From: JAFDVL01 sp043783625
GTDB lineage: Bacteria; Acidobacteriota; Blastocatellia; RBC074
Direction of reading: 5' to 3'
Length of the DNA: 64,000 nucleotides
Assembly: GCA_043783625.1 (NCBI GenBank)
Contig: JAYVZE010000148.1
Location: 1-64,000, forward strand
In this document: positions 24,358-33,935 of the stretch, piece by piece
Layout of the letters: each line of letters opens with the position of its first letter
Numbering within the stretch: position 1 is the stretch's first letter
Position numbers and translations under genes: made by a program
Notes under the pieces: model-generated
What the model was told of the DNA's origin: nothing
The model's input: the letters and a program-made list of their open reading frames with translations, nothing else
The model's database searches: none

Positions 24358-27072
24358 TTAGGCTTTCGCAACCAACTGCCGCAACACATACGGCAAAATT
24401 CCGCCGTGCAGGTAATATTCAACCTCAATCGGCGTATCAATGCGCAGCGTGACTGGCACTTCCTGCTTGTCGCCATTCGCGCGATGAATTACCAGAGTCA
24501 CGTCCATCATCGGTTTGATGCCTTCGACGACGCCTGTTAAATCAAAGCTTTCCGTTCCGTCCAGTCCGAGCGTTTGTGCGTTCGTGCCTTCTTTGAATTG
24601 ACATGGCAGCACGCCCATTCCGACTAGATTAGAACGGTGAATGCGTTCGAAACTTTGCGCGATGACTGCGTTCACGCCCAATAACGACGTACCTTTCGCC
24701 GCCCAATCGCGTGAACTGCCTGTGCCGTATTCTTGTCCGGCTAAGACCATCAACGGCGTTCCCGCTTCCTGATATTTCATTGCCGCATCATAAATGCTGA
24801 GCTGTTCGCCGCTTGGTTGCAGTTTGGTGACGCCGCCTTCTACGCCATCCACCATCAAATTCTTGATGCGGACGTTGGCGAAGGTGCCGCGCGTCATAAT
24901 GCGGTCATTGCCGCGCCGTGAACCGTACGAGTTGAAATCCGCCGGAGTCACGCCGTTGGCTTGTAAATACACGCCAGCAGGCGAAGTCGCTTTGATTGAA
25001 CCAGCGGGTGAAATGTGATCGGTTGTCACCGAATCACCGAAAATTGCGAGTGCGCGAGCGCCTTCAATATTTTTCGCTGTGCCAGCATCCATCCCGAAAT
25101 TTTCAAAGAACGGCGGTTGCTGAATGTACGTTGAATTTTCATCCCATTTGTAAACATCGCCTGTCGTGCTGGGGATTTCGTTCCACAACGGATTTTCCGA
25201 AGTGAAATCGCTGTACAAGCGACGATATGTTTCAGCATCCATCGCCGCGCCCATCACGGCTTTGACTTCGTCAGCGGTCGGCCAAATGTCTTTTAAATAC
25301 ACATCCGCGCCGTCACTGCCTTTGCCAATCGGCTCCTGACTCATATCAATGTTGACGCGGCCTGCGAGCGCGAACGCGACGACGAGCGGCGGCGACATCA
25401 GGAAGTTTGCTTTAATGTTTTGATGGACACGTGCTTCAAAGTTGCGGTTGCCGGAAAGCACGGAAGCCGCGATGATGTCGTTTTCGACAATCGCGCTTTC
25501 AATGCCGGAATCAAGCGGGCCGGAGTTGCCGATGCAAGTCGTGCAACCATAACCAACTGTATTGAAGCCAATTTGATCGAGATAATTTTGCAAGCCCGTT
25601 TTATTGAGATATTCCGTGACGACGCGCGAACCTGGACCGAGCGATGTTTTGACGGACGGCTTTGGTTTCAGTCCTTTTTCGACGGCTTTTTTCGCTACTA
25701 ATCCAGCAGCGAGCATGACGCCGGGATTTGAAGTATTGGTGCAAGACGTGATCGCGGCGATGAGAACTTCACCGTGTCCAATTTCGACTGCCTGCGCGGT
25801 CGCGGCATTGTCGCTAATAGTCGCGGCAACTTTCCTGCTTAACTCTTCGGCGGGTTTGTTGTAGCCGCTTTCGTTGATCGGCTTGCTGAACAGACTGGTA
25901 AATGCAGATTTCAGGTTGCTGAGTTCAATGCGATCTTGCGGACGTTTCGGCCCCGCGACGCTGGGAACTACGTCAGCTAAATTTAATTCCAGCATTTGGC
26001 TATATTCAATGTCACCAGCTTTTGGCATTCCGAATAAGCCTTGCGCCTGGAAATAATTTCTAAATGAATCCACCTGTTCATCGGTGCGACCTGTGGCTTT
26101 CAGGTAGTTGCAGGTTTCTTCGTCAATCGGGAAGAATCCCATCGTCGCCCCGTATTCAGGTGCCATGTTCGCAATCGTAGCGCGATCCACGAGCGACAAC
26201 GAAGTTGCGCCTTCGCCAAAATATTCAACGAATTTGCCGACGACTTTGGCTTTGCGCAACATTTCAGTGCAGGTCAAAACTAAATCCGTCGCCGTCACGC
26301 CTTCTTTCAATGAACCGTGCAAATGGAAGCCGACAACATCCGGTGTTAAGAAATAAACAGGCTGACCGAGCATTCCGGCTTCTGCTTCAATGCCGCCGAC
26401 GCCCCAGCCAACAATGCCGAGACCGTTAATCATCGTCGTGTGCGAATCGGTTCCAACCAGCGTGTCAGGATAATAAACGCCGTCTTTATGCAGCACTCCT
26501 TTGGCTAAATATTCAAGGTTGACTTGATGGACAATGCCGATGCCGGGCGGCACGACTTTGAAGGTATCGAACGCCTGCATACCCCATTTCAAAAATTCAT
26601 AGCGTTGGCGATTGCGCTGAAATTCGATTTCCATGTTTTTCGTTAGCGCGTCTGAAGTGCCGAAATAATCAACCTGGACGGAGTGATCCACAACCAAATC
26701 AACCGGCACGAGCGGCTCAATAACTTTCGGATTTTTGCCAAGTCCGGCAACGGTCGAGCGCATCGCAGCCAAATCCACGAGGAGCGGCACGCCGGTGAAA
26801 TCCTGCAAAACTACGCGGGCGACAACGAAAGGAATTTCAGCGGTGCGCGTTTCGTTGGCTTTCCAGTTTGCCAATACACGTACATCGCCTTCGCTAATTT
26901 TCAGACCGTCATAATTACGCAGCACTGATTCCAGTACGATGCGAATGCTGACGGGCAATTTTGAGATGGCGGCGATGCCTTCTTTTTCCAGTTGCGGGAG
27001 CGAATAAAATTGTGCGGATTGACCTGTGCCAGTGGTGAATGATTGAAGGGAATTGAACAAATTGTGCGACAT
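24358..27072 (-). CDS. acnA: Aconitate hydratase A
   Basis: A 904-residue TCA-cycle enzyme that isomerises citrate to isocitrate. The iron-sulfur ligands are visible in ITSCTNTSNPGVM and YGCTTCIGNSGPL, which together provide the three cysteines of the [4Fe-4S] cluster. The C-terminal swivel domain contains YGTGSSRDWAAKG. The length and YYPDTLVGTDSHTTM motif place it in the AcnA/IRP1 family rather than AcnB. It stands alone between convergent and divergent neighbours. Confidence 0.97.
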   Translation of the reverse strand: MSHNLFNSLQSFTTGTGQSAQFYSLPQLEKEGIAAISKLPVSIRIVLESVLRNYDGLKISEGDVRVLANWKANETRTAEIPFVVARVVLQDFTGVPLLVDLAAMRSTVAGLGKNPKVIEPLVPVDLVVDHSVQVDYFGTSDALTKNMEIEFQRNRQRYEFLKWGMQAFDTFKVVPPGIGIVHQVNLEYLAKGVLHKDGVYYPDTLVGTDSHTTMINGLGIVGWGVGGIEAEAGMLGQPVYFLTPDVVGFHLHGSLKEGVTATDLVLTCTEMLRKAKVVGKFVEYFGEGATSLSLVDRATIANMAPEYGATMGFFPIDEETCNYLKATGRTDEQVDSFRNYFQAQGLFGMPKAGDIEYSQMLELNLADVVPSVAGPKRPQDRIELSNLKSAFTSLFSKPINESGYNKPAEELSRKVAATISDNAATAQAVEIGHGEVLIAAITSCTNTSNPGVMLAAGLVAKKAVEKGLKPKPSVKTSLGPGSRVVTEYLNKTGLQNYLDQIGFNTVGYGCTTCIGNSGPLDSGIESAIVENDIIAASVLSGNRNFEARVHQNIKANFLMSPPLVVAFALAGRVNIDMSQEPIGKGSDGADVYLKDIWPTADEVKAVMGAAMDAETYRRLYSDFTSENPLWNEIPSTTGDVYKWDENSTYIQQPPFFENFGMDAGTAKNIEGARALAIFGDSVTTDHISPAGSIKATSPAGVYLQANGVTPADFNSYGSRRGNDRIMTRGTFANVRIKNLMVDGVEGGVTKLQPSGEQLSIYDAAMKYQEAGTPLMVLAGQEYGTGSSRDWAAKGTSLLGVNAVIAQSFERIHRSNLVGMGVLPCQFKEGTNAQTLGLDGTESFDLTGVVEGIKPMMDVTLVIHRANGDKQEVPVTLRIDTPIEVEYYLHGGILPYVLRQLVAKA

Positions 27073-27207
27073 ACGACCTCGTGGAAAAGTAATTAACAGT
27101 TCAATGAAAACAGCGAGTGTAAAGGTTATGACAAGAAGTCGTCAAGGACAGTACAGCAAGGCTCGCTGACAAATCACCCAACTGGTACTGAAACACTTCC
27201 CACAACA

Positions 27208-27267
27208 TTCTCTTTTTAGTATTATACTCTTTAGAGATCGCTAATTCTTATAATACCAAAAAGAGAA
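27208..27267. promoter_or_regulatory. Palindromic promoter/operator of the AAA ATPase gene
   Basis: Nineteen-base arms at 27208-27226 and 27249-27267 are reverse complements with one mismatch around a 22-base spacer. Each arm carries TATAATAC followed by AAAAAGAGAA, reading outward in both directions. The right arm ends six bases before the ATG at 27273 and includes the purine-rich sequence that would serve as ribosome binding site. A repressor operator, an RNA hairpin blocking translation, or divergent -10 boxes are possible. Confidence 0.65.
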
Positions 27268-27272
27268 CAACC

Positions 27273-28424
27273 ATGAATAACCCATTTACACTGGAAACTG
27301 CTATTGGAGAAAACCGTTTAGTCAATCGTGTGAGCGAGCTTAAAACAGTTAAGCTCGCAATTCTGAATAGCGGAAAGCTTTTTGTCATTGGACCACGTCG
27401 CTATGGTAAAACATCGCTGATCCTCACCGCCGCAGAGCAACTTCGGAAAGAAAACGTAACTGTTCTTGATTACAACATAGAAGGATATACCAGCGTAGAA
27501 TTGCTGGTGCGCACATTAGTCTCGGGTGCAGCCAACCTTTCCGGCAATCTTACACAAGCGGCAAAAAGTATTCGACAGTTTTTCTCGACACTTCAACCTA
27601 GTGTAACGGCTGGGGTTGATGGAACGATTTCTGCCAGCTTAGGCATCAAAACGCCAGAAGCTCATGAACAAGCTCCGCTCTTAATGGAGGCGCTTAATAG
27701 TCTGGAAAAATTAGCGGCGCATTCCAAGCGAAAAGTTGGCGTGGTTTTGGATGAATTTCAGTACTTGCTCAAGCTGGGCGGCGTAGGCATTGAAGGTCAG
27801 CTTCGCGCCGCGATCCAAACACATCGGCACATTGGCTATGTCTTTGCAGGCTCACAAACCTCGTTGATTTCCGATATGGTCAATAATCCGGCGCGACCAT
27901 TTTATCGAATGGGGGAAAATCTTTTCGTGGCAGAAATTCCGCGTCCAGAATTTATTGAGTTTCTGAAAGAAGGCTTTCAGGCAATTAAATGCAAATCTGA
28001 CCCGGAAGCTTTAGATGCGATTTTAAATCTTGCAGAAGATGTGCCATATAATGTTCAGGCACTCGCTCGAGCCTGTTGGGAAGAAGTCAGGCAGCAACAA
28101 TCCAAATCTCTTTCTGTTGCACTCGTCACGTCAGTTCACAGCCAATTAATCCGCAGCAATGCTCCAATTTACGCGCCGCTCTGGGCAATACTCACCGTTA
28201 ACCAACAGAAAGCCTTATCGGCAGCGTCCATGTACAGACAACAATTGCTGACACGCCCAATTCTAAAGCAATATGATGTCTCACCAGGCACGATGCAAAA
28301 AGCGTTACAAGCACTGGAAAACAATGCTATGCTCCGGCGCGATTACCAAACTGGTACAGTAACTTATCGTTTTGAAGACCCATTTTTTAAAGCGTGGGTG
28401 ATTCGGACTACCGTCACTTCCTGA
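27273..28424 (+). CDS. AAA ATPase (archaeal-type ATPase family)
   Basis: A 383-residue P-loop ATPase. Walker A is GPRRYGKTS (residues 40-48), Walker B is VGVVLDEFQYL (about 156-166), and a sensor-like FAGSQTSLI follows. The C-terminal third resembles a winged helix (MQKALQALENNAMLRR) and ends in a YRFEDPFFKAWV segment typical of the archaeal ATPase/ATPase_2 family, which is often fused to or paired with a nuclease. No partner lies next to it. The family has scattered distribution in accessory regions and its function is unsettled. The gene has an unusual palindromic upstream region. Confidence 0.85.
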   Translation: MNNPFTLETAIGENRLVNRVSELKTVKLAILNSGKLFVIGPRRYGKTSLILTAAEQLRKENVTVLDYNIEGYTSVELLVRTLVSGAANLSGNLTQAAKSIRQFFSTLQPSVTAGVDGTISASLGIKTPEAHEQAPLLMEALNSLEKLAAHSKRKVGVVLDEFQYLLKLGGVGIEGQLRAAIQTHRHIGYVFAGSQTSLISDMVNNPARPFYRMGENLFVAEIPRPEFIEFLKEGFQAIKCKSDPEALDAILNLAEDVPYNVQALARACWEEVRQQQSKSLSVALVTSVHSQLIRSNAPIYAPLWAILTVNQQKALSAASMYRQQLLTRPILKQYDVSPGTMQKALQALENNAMLRRDYQTGTVTYRFEDPFFKAWVIRTTVTS

Positions 28425-28427
28425 CGA

Positions 28428-29675
28428 TTATTTAGCGTCGCCTTCCATCACCCACTCTTCATTAAAATGTGCGTGCTTGATTGTCTTTCGTTGTTCCTTG
28501 CCATCCTTGTCTTTGCTAACTTCTTTTTTGTTCAAGTGAAGGCTGTAGCTCGCGTGAAGGCTCCCGTCTTTCGCTTGAATAATCGAAGGATAATGATAGC
28601 GTCCTGATTCTGCGCCTGCGGGATCGAGTTCAAGATGTCTTTTCCATTTCCAGGTTTTTCCTTCGTCATCAGAAATTTCTACGGCTAAGGAATGGCGTCC
28701 GTCTTGCGTGTCATTCGAAATCAAAGCCCAATGCCCGTTGCGCAGCCCGATAATTTCGGCCCCTGAACCGGGATTTGGATGAATGCTATCTGTCACCGGA
28801 GTCCAGGTTTCTCCGTTGTCTTTTGATTCGCTCTGGTGCAGCCGTTTCGGAGCCGGACCGTTGTCGCGCATCAGTGTATACAGCGTTCCGTCTTTGCGTC
28901 GCACAATGCTGGGCTGAATATTTCCGCCGCCGACTAACGGCGTGCTCGTATGCCAGTTCTTGCCCCAATCATCCGAAATTGCCATTAAGGAAATTGAAAA
29001 TCCATCGGAATACAAAGGAACAATCAGCCGTTTATTATCGAGCACAAACGGATGCGCACGCGTCATCCATCCAAGTCGTCGCGTCAATTTATCGCCAGCC
29101 ATTTTACGCATTCGTGCGATGTACGCTTCAAGTTTTTCTTTGGGATACTCAGACGAAAGCGCGTTCGTTCCCAGCAGTTGATCCATCGCTTTATTGACTC
29201 CGTCAGCGAATTCCTGACCGGGCGTGACGTGCATCACTTCCTGCACATCCCATTTCGGCACACCATCCCCTGTCCAACGCGAAGCAATTTTGTATTTCAT
29301 CAAAGCGCTCTCCCATTGATTCGCCAGAATCGTCGGCCACATCAACCAGAGCCTTCCCTGCGGATCAACAAACATCGTGCAATTCGTATCGGGATAGCCC
29401 GGAGTGTCCGCCATTGTGAAGCGCGGCGACCATTGCTTCGCACCTTTTTTCAAGCGCGCACCTTCAACGAGAACATCATCGGCAGTTCGCTCGCCGGAGC
29501 CGTGAAACCAACAGACAAGCAAATCTCCGTTCGGAGCTTCGACGATGCACGAGGCGTGATTGTGCCAATGCTCTAAAGGGAAAATTAGTTCGGAAGTCAG
29601 GAATGGTTTAGATTGCCCGAAGGAAACTGAGAGAAGTCCGAAAAAGGCAAAAAGCAGCGATGTTAGTTGTTTCAT
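28428..29675 (-). CDS. Exported sialidase-like BNR-repeat protein
   Basis: A 415-residue protein with a signal peptide (LTSLLFAFFGLLSVSFG). The mature part is a six-bladed-propeller type with Asp-box-like turns: SKDNGETWT, SDDEGKTWKW and SDDWGKNWH. This fits the exo-alpha-sialidase-like family (BNR_2), many members of which do not cleave sialic acid; the arginine triad cannot be assigned confidently here. A potential link to the NanE amino-sugar genes at 62 kb is speculative. The gene is convergent with the AAA ATPase, stop codons three bases apart. Confidence 0.82.
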   Translation of the reverse strand: MKQLTSLLFAFFGLLSVSFGQSKPFLTSELIFPLEHWHNHASCIVEAPNGDLLVCWFHGSGERTADDVLVEGARLKKGAKQWSPRFTMADTPGYPDTNCTMFVDPQGRLWLMWPTILANQWESALMKYKIASRWTGDGVPKWDVQEVMHVTPGQEFADGVNKAMDQLLGTNALSSEYPKEKLEAYIARMRKMAGDKLTRRLGWMTRAHPFVLDNKRLIVPLYSDGFSISLMAISDDWGKNWHTSTPLVGGGNIQPSIVRRKDGTLYTLMRDNGPAPKRLHQSESKDNGETWTPVTDSIHPNPGSGAEIIGLRNGHWALISNDTQDGRHSLAVEISDDEGKTWKWKRHLELDPAGAESGRYHYPSIIQAKDGSLHASYSLHLNKKEVSKDKDGKEQRKTIKHAHFNEEWVMEGDAK

Positions 29676-29700
29676 GATTTTTTAAAGAGAAGAAAACCAA

Positions 29701-29780
29701 AAAGAATTTAGACAGGATTGACACGATTAACAAGATTTACGGAATAAGCATTTCATCCTGTTAATCCTGTCTAATTCTTT
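29701..29780. repeat. Inverted repeat element, family E
   Basis: Arms at 29701-29727 and 29754-29780 are reverse complements over about 26 positions, allowing a one-base bulge and two mismatches; the right arm contains TTAATCCTGTCTAATTCTTT. The element fills most of the 111-base gap between the isomerase stop and the sialidase-like gene start, both on the minus strand. It could form a long RNA hairpin but is not followed by a clear T-run. Confidence 0.7.
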
Positions 29781-29786
29781 CTTTGA

Positions 29787-30665
29787 TTACGCGCCAAGTG
29801 CCTGTTTGCAATACGCCACACATTTTTTCATCTCGGCTATCGTGTCTGCGCCTTTATATTCGTACTCAATATTCGCCGGAATTTTCCATTTATTTTTCTT
29901 GAGCAATTCCAGCACTGGTTTGATTGGCGTATCGCCTTCGCCGAAGACCACATTTTCGCCCTGATTTTTCTTGCGGTCTTTGATGTGCAACGTCACGATG
30001 CGGTCGTGATGTTTGTTCAGATAATCTACGGCGTCAAAACCTGCGGCGGTGAAATGTCCGATGTCGAGGTTGGCGCAGATGTATTCTGACATCCCGTTCA
30101 TGGCGTTGGTGAAATCATCCGGTGTAGCGAATTCGTTCGCCACGATTCTTGAATGATTATGCATCCCGACACGAATTTTGTATTTTTTGGCAAACGGGTC
30201 TACGCGCTTCGCGGTCGTCACATTTGAAGAAGCGGTAATTATTTTGACGCCTAAAGCCTGCGCCATTTTGAAGCCGCGTTCAATTTCTTCGTCGGTGAAA
30301 TTTTCGCGGAAGCTGTAATAGTAGGCGTAAAGATTGACTCCCGCCGCATCGAATTTTCTGCGAATAGCTTTGAATTCATCCAGCGAAACGCTCAATCGCC
30401 ATTTGCGCAAATCGTCCGGGTTTAAGCCTTTTGGTTCGGCATGTCCCGACCACATTTCGCAACTATTGATGCCGACTTCAACGTAGCCTTTGATCGCTTC
30501 ATCCAGCGTACGATCACGAAAGCTGTAACTTTGTGCGCCGATTTGCACACCGGCAAATTTTGAATTCGGCTTGGCGGCCGCAAAAATATTTTCGCCTGAC
30601 AAAGTAGTTGCGGCGAGGCTGCCCAGCATTAATTTATTCCATTCTCTGCGATTTAATTTCGTCAT
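29787..30665 (-). CDS. Exported sugar-phosphate isomerase/epimerase-like TIM-barrel protein
   Basis: A 292-residue protein of the xylose isomerase-like superfamily. The ATG at 30665 gives an N-terminus with a twin-arginine-like signal (NRREWNKLMLGSLAATTL), pointing to Tat export. The barrel contains IGAQSYSFRDRTL, VGINSCEMWSGH, NLDIGHFTAAG, VTLHIKDRK and NIEYEYKG, which include the metal-binding acidic and histidine positions of this family. Substrate is unknown; members act on sugars and inositols. It may be co-transcribed with the sialidase-like gene downstream, separated by the repeat. Confidence 0.85.
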   Translation of the reverse strand: MTKLNRREWNKLMLGSLAATTLSGENIFAAAKPNSKFAGVQIGAQSYSFRDRTLDEAIKGYVEVGINSCEMWSGHAEPKGLNPDDLRKWRLSVSLDEFKAIRRKFDAAGVNLYAYYYSFRENFTDEEIERGFKMAQALGVKIITASSNVTTAKRVDPFAKKYKIRVGMHNHSRIVANEFATPDDFTNAMNGMSEYICANLDIGHFTAAGFDAVDYLNKHHDRIVTLHIKDRKKNQGENVVFGEGDTPIKPVLELLKKNKWKIPANIEYEYKGADTIAEMKKCVAYCKQALGA

Positions 30666-30758
30666 TTGGTTGCTCCTTTGCTTTCTTTTTATGGGAGAGC
30701 TTCGTAACATTCGAGATTGCGATTTTACTGGTGCAGCTGGAGAAATCAAACACCGCCG

Positions 30759-31493
30759 ATGAAAATTCAAAAAGAACGCCTCGATAAATTAATGGTAGCA
30801 CGTGGGCTGGCGGAATCGTGCGCGAAAGCACAAGCCCTCATTATCGCCGGAAATGTATTTTCACAACAGCAACGCCTTGATAAACCGGGCTTGCTGCTTA
30901 ATCTCGAAGCTGAAATTACGCTCAAAGAAATAATGCCCTACGTCAGTCGTGGCGGATTAAAATTAGCTGCCGCGCTGGATGAATTCAAGCTGGATGTTGC
31001 GGGATTTACCTGTCTTGATATTGGTGCTTCCACCGGAGGCTTCACCGATTGTTTGCTGCAACGAGGTGCAAAAAATATCGTCGCTTTAGATGTCGGGCAT
31101 GGACAATTTGCGTGGAAATTGCGACAAGACCCGCGTATCGAAGTCCGCGAACATGTCAACGCCCGTTTTTTACAGCCGCAGGATTTTCAGGAAAAATTTG
31201 ATCTGGTGGTTTGTGATGTTTCTTTTATTTCATTGAAATTGATCCTGCCTGTTATTCCAGCTTTGCTGAAAAAAGCTGCCTGTGTCGTTACCCTGATTAA
31301 GCCGCAATTTGAAGTCAGACGCGACGAGGTCGGCATCGGCGGTATTGTCCGCGACGAAGCATTACAGCTTCGCGTAATTGAAGAAGTAACTGATTGCGCC
31401 AAAACTCAGAAGTTTAACTTGCGCGGAGTCATTGATTCACCCATTTCAGGGCAGGATGGAAATCGTGAATTTCTCGCGTGTTTTTCACTATGA
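30759..31493 (+). CDS. tlyA: TlyA family rRNA 2'-O-methyltransferase
   Basis: A 244-residue enzyme with an N-terminal S4 RNA-binding domain (RLDKLMVARGLAESCAKAQ) and a C-terminal FtsJ-like Rossmann methyltransferase domain with CLDIGASTGGFTDCLLQRG as the SAM-binding motif. In other bacteria TlyA methylates 16S and 23S rRNA and can confer sensitivity to capreomycin. I chose ATG at 30759 (MKIQKERLDK). It is transcribed divergently from the isomerase gene, with about 93 bases between starts. Confidence 0.93.
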   Translation: MKIQKERLDKLMVARGLAESCAKAQALIIAGNVFSQQQRLDKPGLLLNLEAEITLKEIMPYVSRGGLKLAAALDEFKLDVAGFTCLDIGASTGGFTDCLLQRGAKNIVALDVGHGQFAWKLRQDPRIEVREHVNARFLQPQDFQEKFDLVVCDVSFISLKLILPVIPALLKKAACVVTLIKPQFEVRRDEVGIGGIVRDEALQLRVIEEVTDCAKTQKFNLRGVIDSPISGQDGNREFLACFSL

Positions 31494-31614
31494 AAATGCC
31501 GCATTGTATTTCTTGCTTGAGTATTTTGGCTCATCCAGTGTAAAACTATCGCCTTCATGTTCCCCGCTTTTGAAATGCTCGCCCCGAAATTGACAACTAC
31601 AAGGAAAATCGTTC

Positions 31615-32937
31615 ATGAGTCAAAAACAGGAATTACTAAATAAGATCGCTGATCGTAGTGCGCGCATCGGTGTAATTGGATTGGGTTACGTCGGATTACC
31701 GCTCGCGGTGGAATTTGCGCACTCCAATTTTCGGGCGACCGGCTTTGAGATTGATACTAAAAAAGCCGCCTCAATCAACAGCGGAATTTCGCACATCATT
31801 GATGTTCCTTCAGAAGTAGTGGCCAAATTGGTCAGTGCTGAAAAGTTGAATGCGACCACTGATTTTGCTGAACTCGCGCTGATGGACATCATTATTATTT
31901 GTGTGCCAACGCCGTTACGCAAAACCAAAGAACCAGACGTCTCCTACATTCTCGCCGCCGCTGATAAAATTCAGGCGACTCTGCGTCCCGGACAACTCGT
32001 AATTCTTGAATCCACGACGTACCCCGGCACAACGGACGAAGTCCTGCGCCCGATGTTTGATGAAAAAGGATTCGTCATTGATCAGGATTATTTCCTGGCG
32101 TTTTCGCCGGAGCGGGTAGACCCCGGGAATCCGCAATTCCAAACAAAAAACATTCCGAAAGTCGTCGGCGGCGTCACCGCTGATAGTACTGAAATTGCTG
32201 CCACCGCCTATGAATGCGTAGTGAATACCGTTCATCGTGTCGGCTCTGCGCGTGCGGCTGAAATGGCAAAATTGCTGGAAAATACGTTCCGTGCGGTCAA
32301 CATTGGAATGGTCAATGAACTTTCGCAATTGTGCTACACGCTGGGCATTGATTCGTGGGAAGTCATCGAAGCTGCCGCGACGAAACCGTTCGGCTTCATG
32401 GCATTTTATCCCGGCCCTGGCATTGGCGGACATTGCATTCCGCTTGACCCGCATTACCTGTCGTGGAAAGCCCGGATGCACGGCTTTGAAGCGCGGTTTA
32501 TTTCACTGGCTGAAGAAGTCAATTCCACCATGCCGCAGCATATTGTTGAGCTGGTTTCCACTGGACTCAACAAACATCGCAAAGCCGTGAATGGATCAAA
32601 AGTTCTGATTCTTGGTGTTGCTTACAAACGCGACATTGATGATATGCGCGAAAGTCCGGCATTGCCGATTATTGAAAAACTGGAAAAACTCGGCGCGGAA
32701 ATCAGCTTCCACGATCCCCACGTTAACGAAGTCATTTTTGAAACCGGACACAGAATGACAACTGTCCCATTGACGGAACAGGTCGTGACGGAAGCTGATT
32801 GCGTAGTCATTGTCACCGATCATCGCAGCGTAGATTATCGCTGGATCATCGAACGCGCCAAGCTGATCGTAGATTCGCGCAACACAACCCGCGATTTCAA
32901 AAATACGGAATTCGCGGAAAAAATCATCAGGCTATAA
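31615..32937 (+). CDS. Nucleotide-sugar (UDP-GlcNAc/ManNAc-type) dehydrogenase
   Basis: A 440-residue NAD-dependent enzyme that oxidises the C6 hydroxyl of a UDP-sugar to a uronic acid for surface polysaccharide synthesis. The NAD-binding motif is IGLGYVGLPLAVEF near residue 25, ESTTYPGTT lies in the middle domain and the catalytic cysteine is in GGHCIPLDPHYLSW (about Cys272). The cysteine motif fits the WbpA/WecC/VipA branch better than UDP-glucose dehydrogenases, but the sugar is not certain. No glycosyltransferase genes are adjacent. A hairpin terminator follows. Confidence 0.92.
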   Translation: MSQKQELLNKIADRSARIGVIGLGYVGLPLAVEFAHSNFRATGFEIDTKKAASINSGISHIIDVPSEVVAKLVSAEKLNATTDFAELALMDIIIICVPTPLRKTKEPDVSYILAAADKIQATLRPGQLVILESTTYPGTTDEVLRPMFDEKGFVIDQDYFLAFSPERVDPGNPQFQTKNIPKVVGGVTADSTEIAATAYECVVNTVHRVGSARAAEMAKLLENTFRAVNIGMVNELSQLCYTLGIDSWEVIEAAATKPFGFMAFYPGPGIGGHCIPLDPHYLSWKARMHGFEARFISLAEEVNSTMPQHIVELVSTGLNKHRKAVNGSKVLILGVAYKRDIDDMRESPALPIIEKLEKLGAEISFHDPHVNEVIFETGHRMTTVPLTEQVVTEADCVVIVTDHRSVDYRWIIERAKLIVDSRNTTRDFKNTEFAEKIIRL

Positions 32938-32951
32938 GTGCTGAGAAAAGT

Positions 32952-32996
32952 AGTGCTGAGTACTGAGTCAAAAGTCCTGAGAACTCAGCACTTTTT
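32952..32996 (+). terminator. Terminator-like repeat after the dehydrogenase gene
   Basis: AGTGCTGAGT (32952-32961) and ACTCAGCACT (32983-32992) form a 10-bp stem with a 21-base loop, followed directly by TTTTT. It lies 14 bases after the dehydrogenase stop. Repeated CTGAG and ACTGAG units around it suggest an interspersed repeat that has taken on a terminator role. Confidence 0.65.
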
Positions 32997-33004
32997 ACGT
33001 TCCC

Positions 33005-33856
33005 ATGTCTATCAAATTACTAGCCCTGGATATTGACGGGACACTCCTCAATCCGAAAAGCGAAGTAACGCCTCGCGTGCAAGCTGCGCTGGATCAAGCA
33101 CAGGAGCAAGGCGTACTGATTGCCTTGGCGACCGGACGCCGCTTCAGCTCGGCACGTCCCGTTGTGCAACAACTCAATCTTTCTATTCCGTTGATTTCTC
33201 ACAACGGTGCTTTGACCAAAAATATTACGACGCTCGAAACGATTCAGTATCATCATTTCGCTTGTGAAACCGCCCGCGAAGTCATCCAGCTCGGACGCGA
33301 TTTCAAGGCAGATATTATTTGCTGCGACGATCCTGAGGGACTCGGCAAAATGGTGATTGAAGGATTTTCGCCCGATAATCGCGCCCTGAAAAGTTATCTG
33401 AAAAAATATTGGGATTCAGTGGTTGAAGTGGATGATTTGCTCGGCTACTTGTCGCACGATCCAATTCAGATTATGTTTTCCGGGACGTGCGATCAGATGG
33501 ACATTTTCTGTGAAGCTCTCGAAGCGCAAATCGGTGAGCGAGCGCAGATTTTTCAGACAAGGTATCGCAGCTTTGATCTGACTATCGTGGATGTCATCAG
33601 CCCACAGGCATCAAAGGGCAAAGCGATTGAATTTATCGCTCAATCACACGGCATTAAGCGCGAAGAAGTAATGGCAGTCGGCGACAATCATAACGATTTG
33701 CCGATGCTGCGCTACGCCGGAGTTGGCGTCGTGATGGGAAATGCGGAAGAATATTTAAAACAAATGGGATTTGCGTTGACGGCGGCAAACACCGAAGATG
33801 GTGTTGCCGTAGCAATTGAAAAATTTATTTTAAATGCAGAAGCCCGCCCGCAGTAA
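33005..33856 (+). CDS. Cof-type HAD-IIB phosphatase
   Basis: A 283-residue haloacid dehalogenase-like phosphatase. Motif I is LALDIDGTLLNP (nucleophile Asp8, acid/base Asp10), motif II is IALATGRRF, and motif III/IV is VGDNHNDLPMLRYAG. The large cap insertion between them makes it type IIB (Cof/YidA-like), whose members dephosphorylate sugar phosphates and cofactors. Its last codons and stop (EARPQ then TAA) fall inside the left arm of a palindromic repeat, so the C-terminus is probably set by the repeat. The start is eight bases downstream of the preceding terminator. Confidence 0.93.
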   Translation: MSIKLLALDIDGTLLNPKSEVTPRVQAALDQAQEQGVLIALATGRRFSSARPVVQQLNLSIPLISHNGALTKNITTLETIQYHHFACETAREVIQLGRDFKADIICCDDPEGLGKMVIEGFSPDNRALKSYLKKYWDSVVEVDDLLGYLSHDPIQIMFSGTCDQMDIFCEALEAQIGERAQIFQTRYRSFDLTIVDVISPQASKGKAIEFIAQSHGIKREEVMAVGDNHNDLPMLRYAGVGVVMGNAEEYLKQMGFALTAANTEDGVAVAIEKFILNAEARPQ

Positions 33857-33906
33857 GGGCACATTAACAACACCAGAACACGCCTTTACTGCGTGCGGGC
33901 TTCTGC
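33835..33906. repeat. Inverted repeat element, family A copy 1
   Basis: The left arm (33835-33860, beginning TGCAGAAGCCCGC) and right arm (33882-33906, ending GCGGGCTTCTGCA) are largely complementary around a 21-base spacer. It shares its core with the copy at 39058-39130. The left arm holds the final codons and stop of the HAD gene. The element ends 30 bases before the cyclophilin start. Confidence 0.8.
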
Positions 33907-33935
33907 AATAACTAAACTGTAAAGGAACAACTTAG

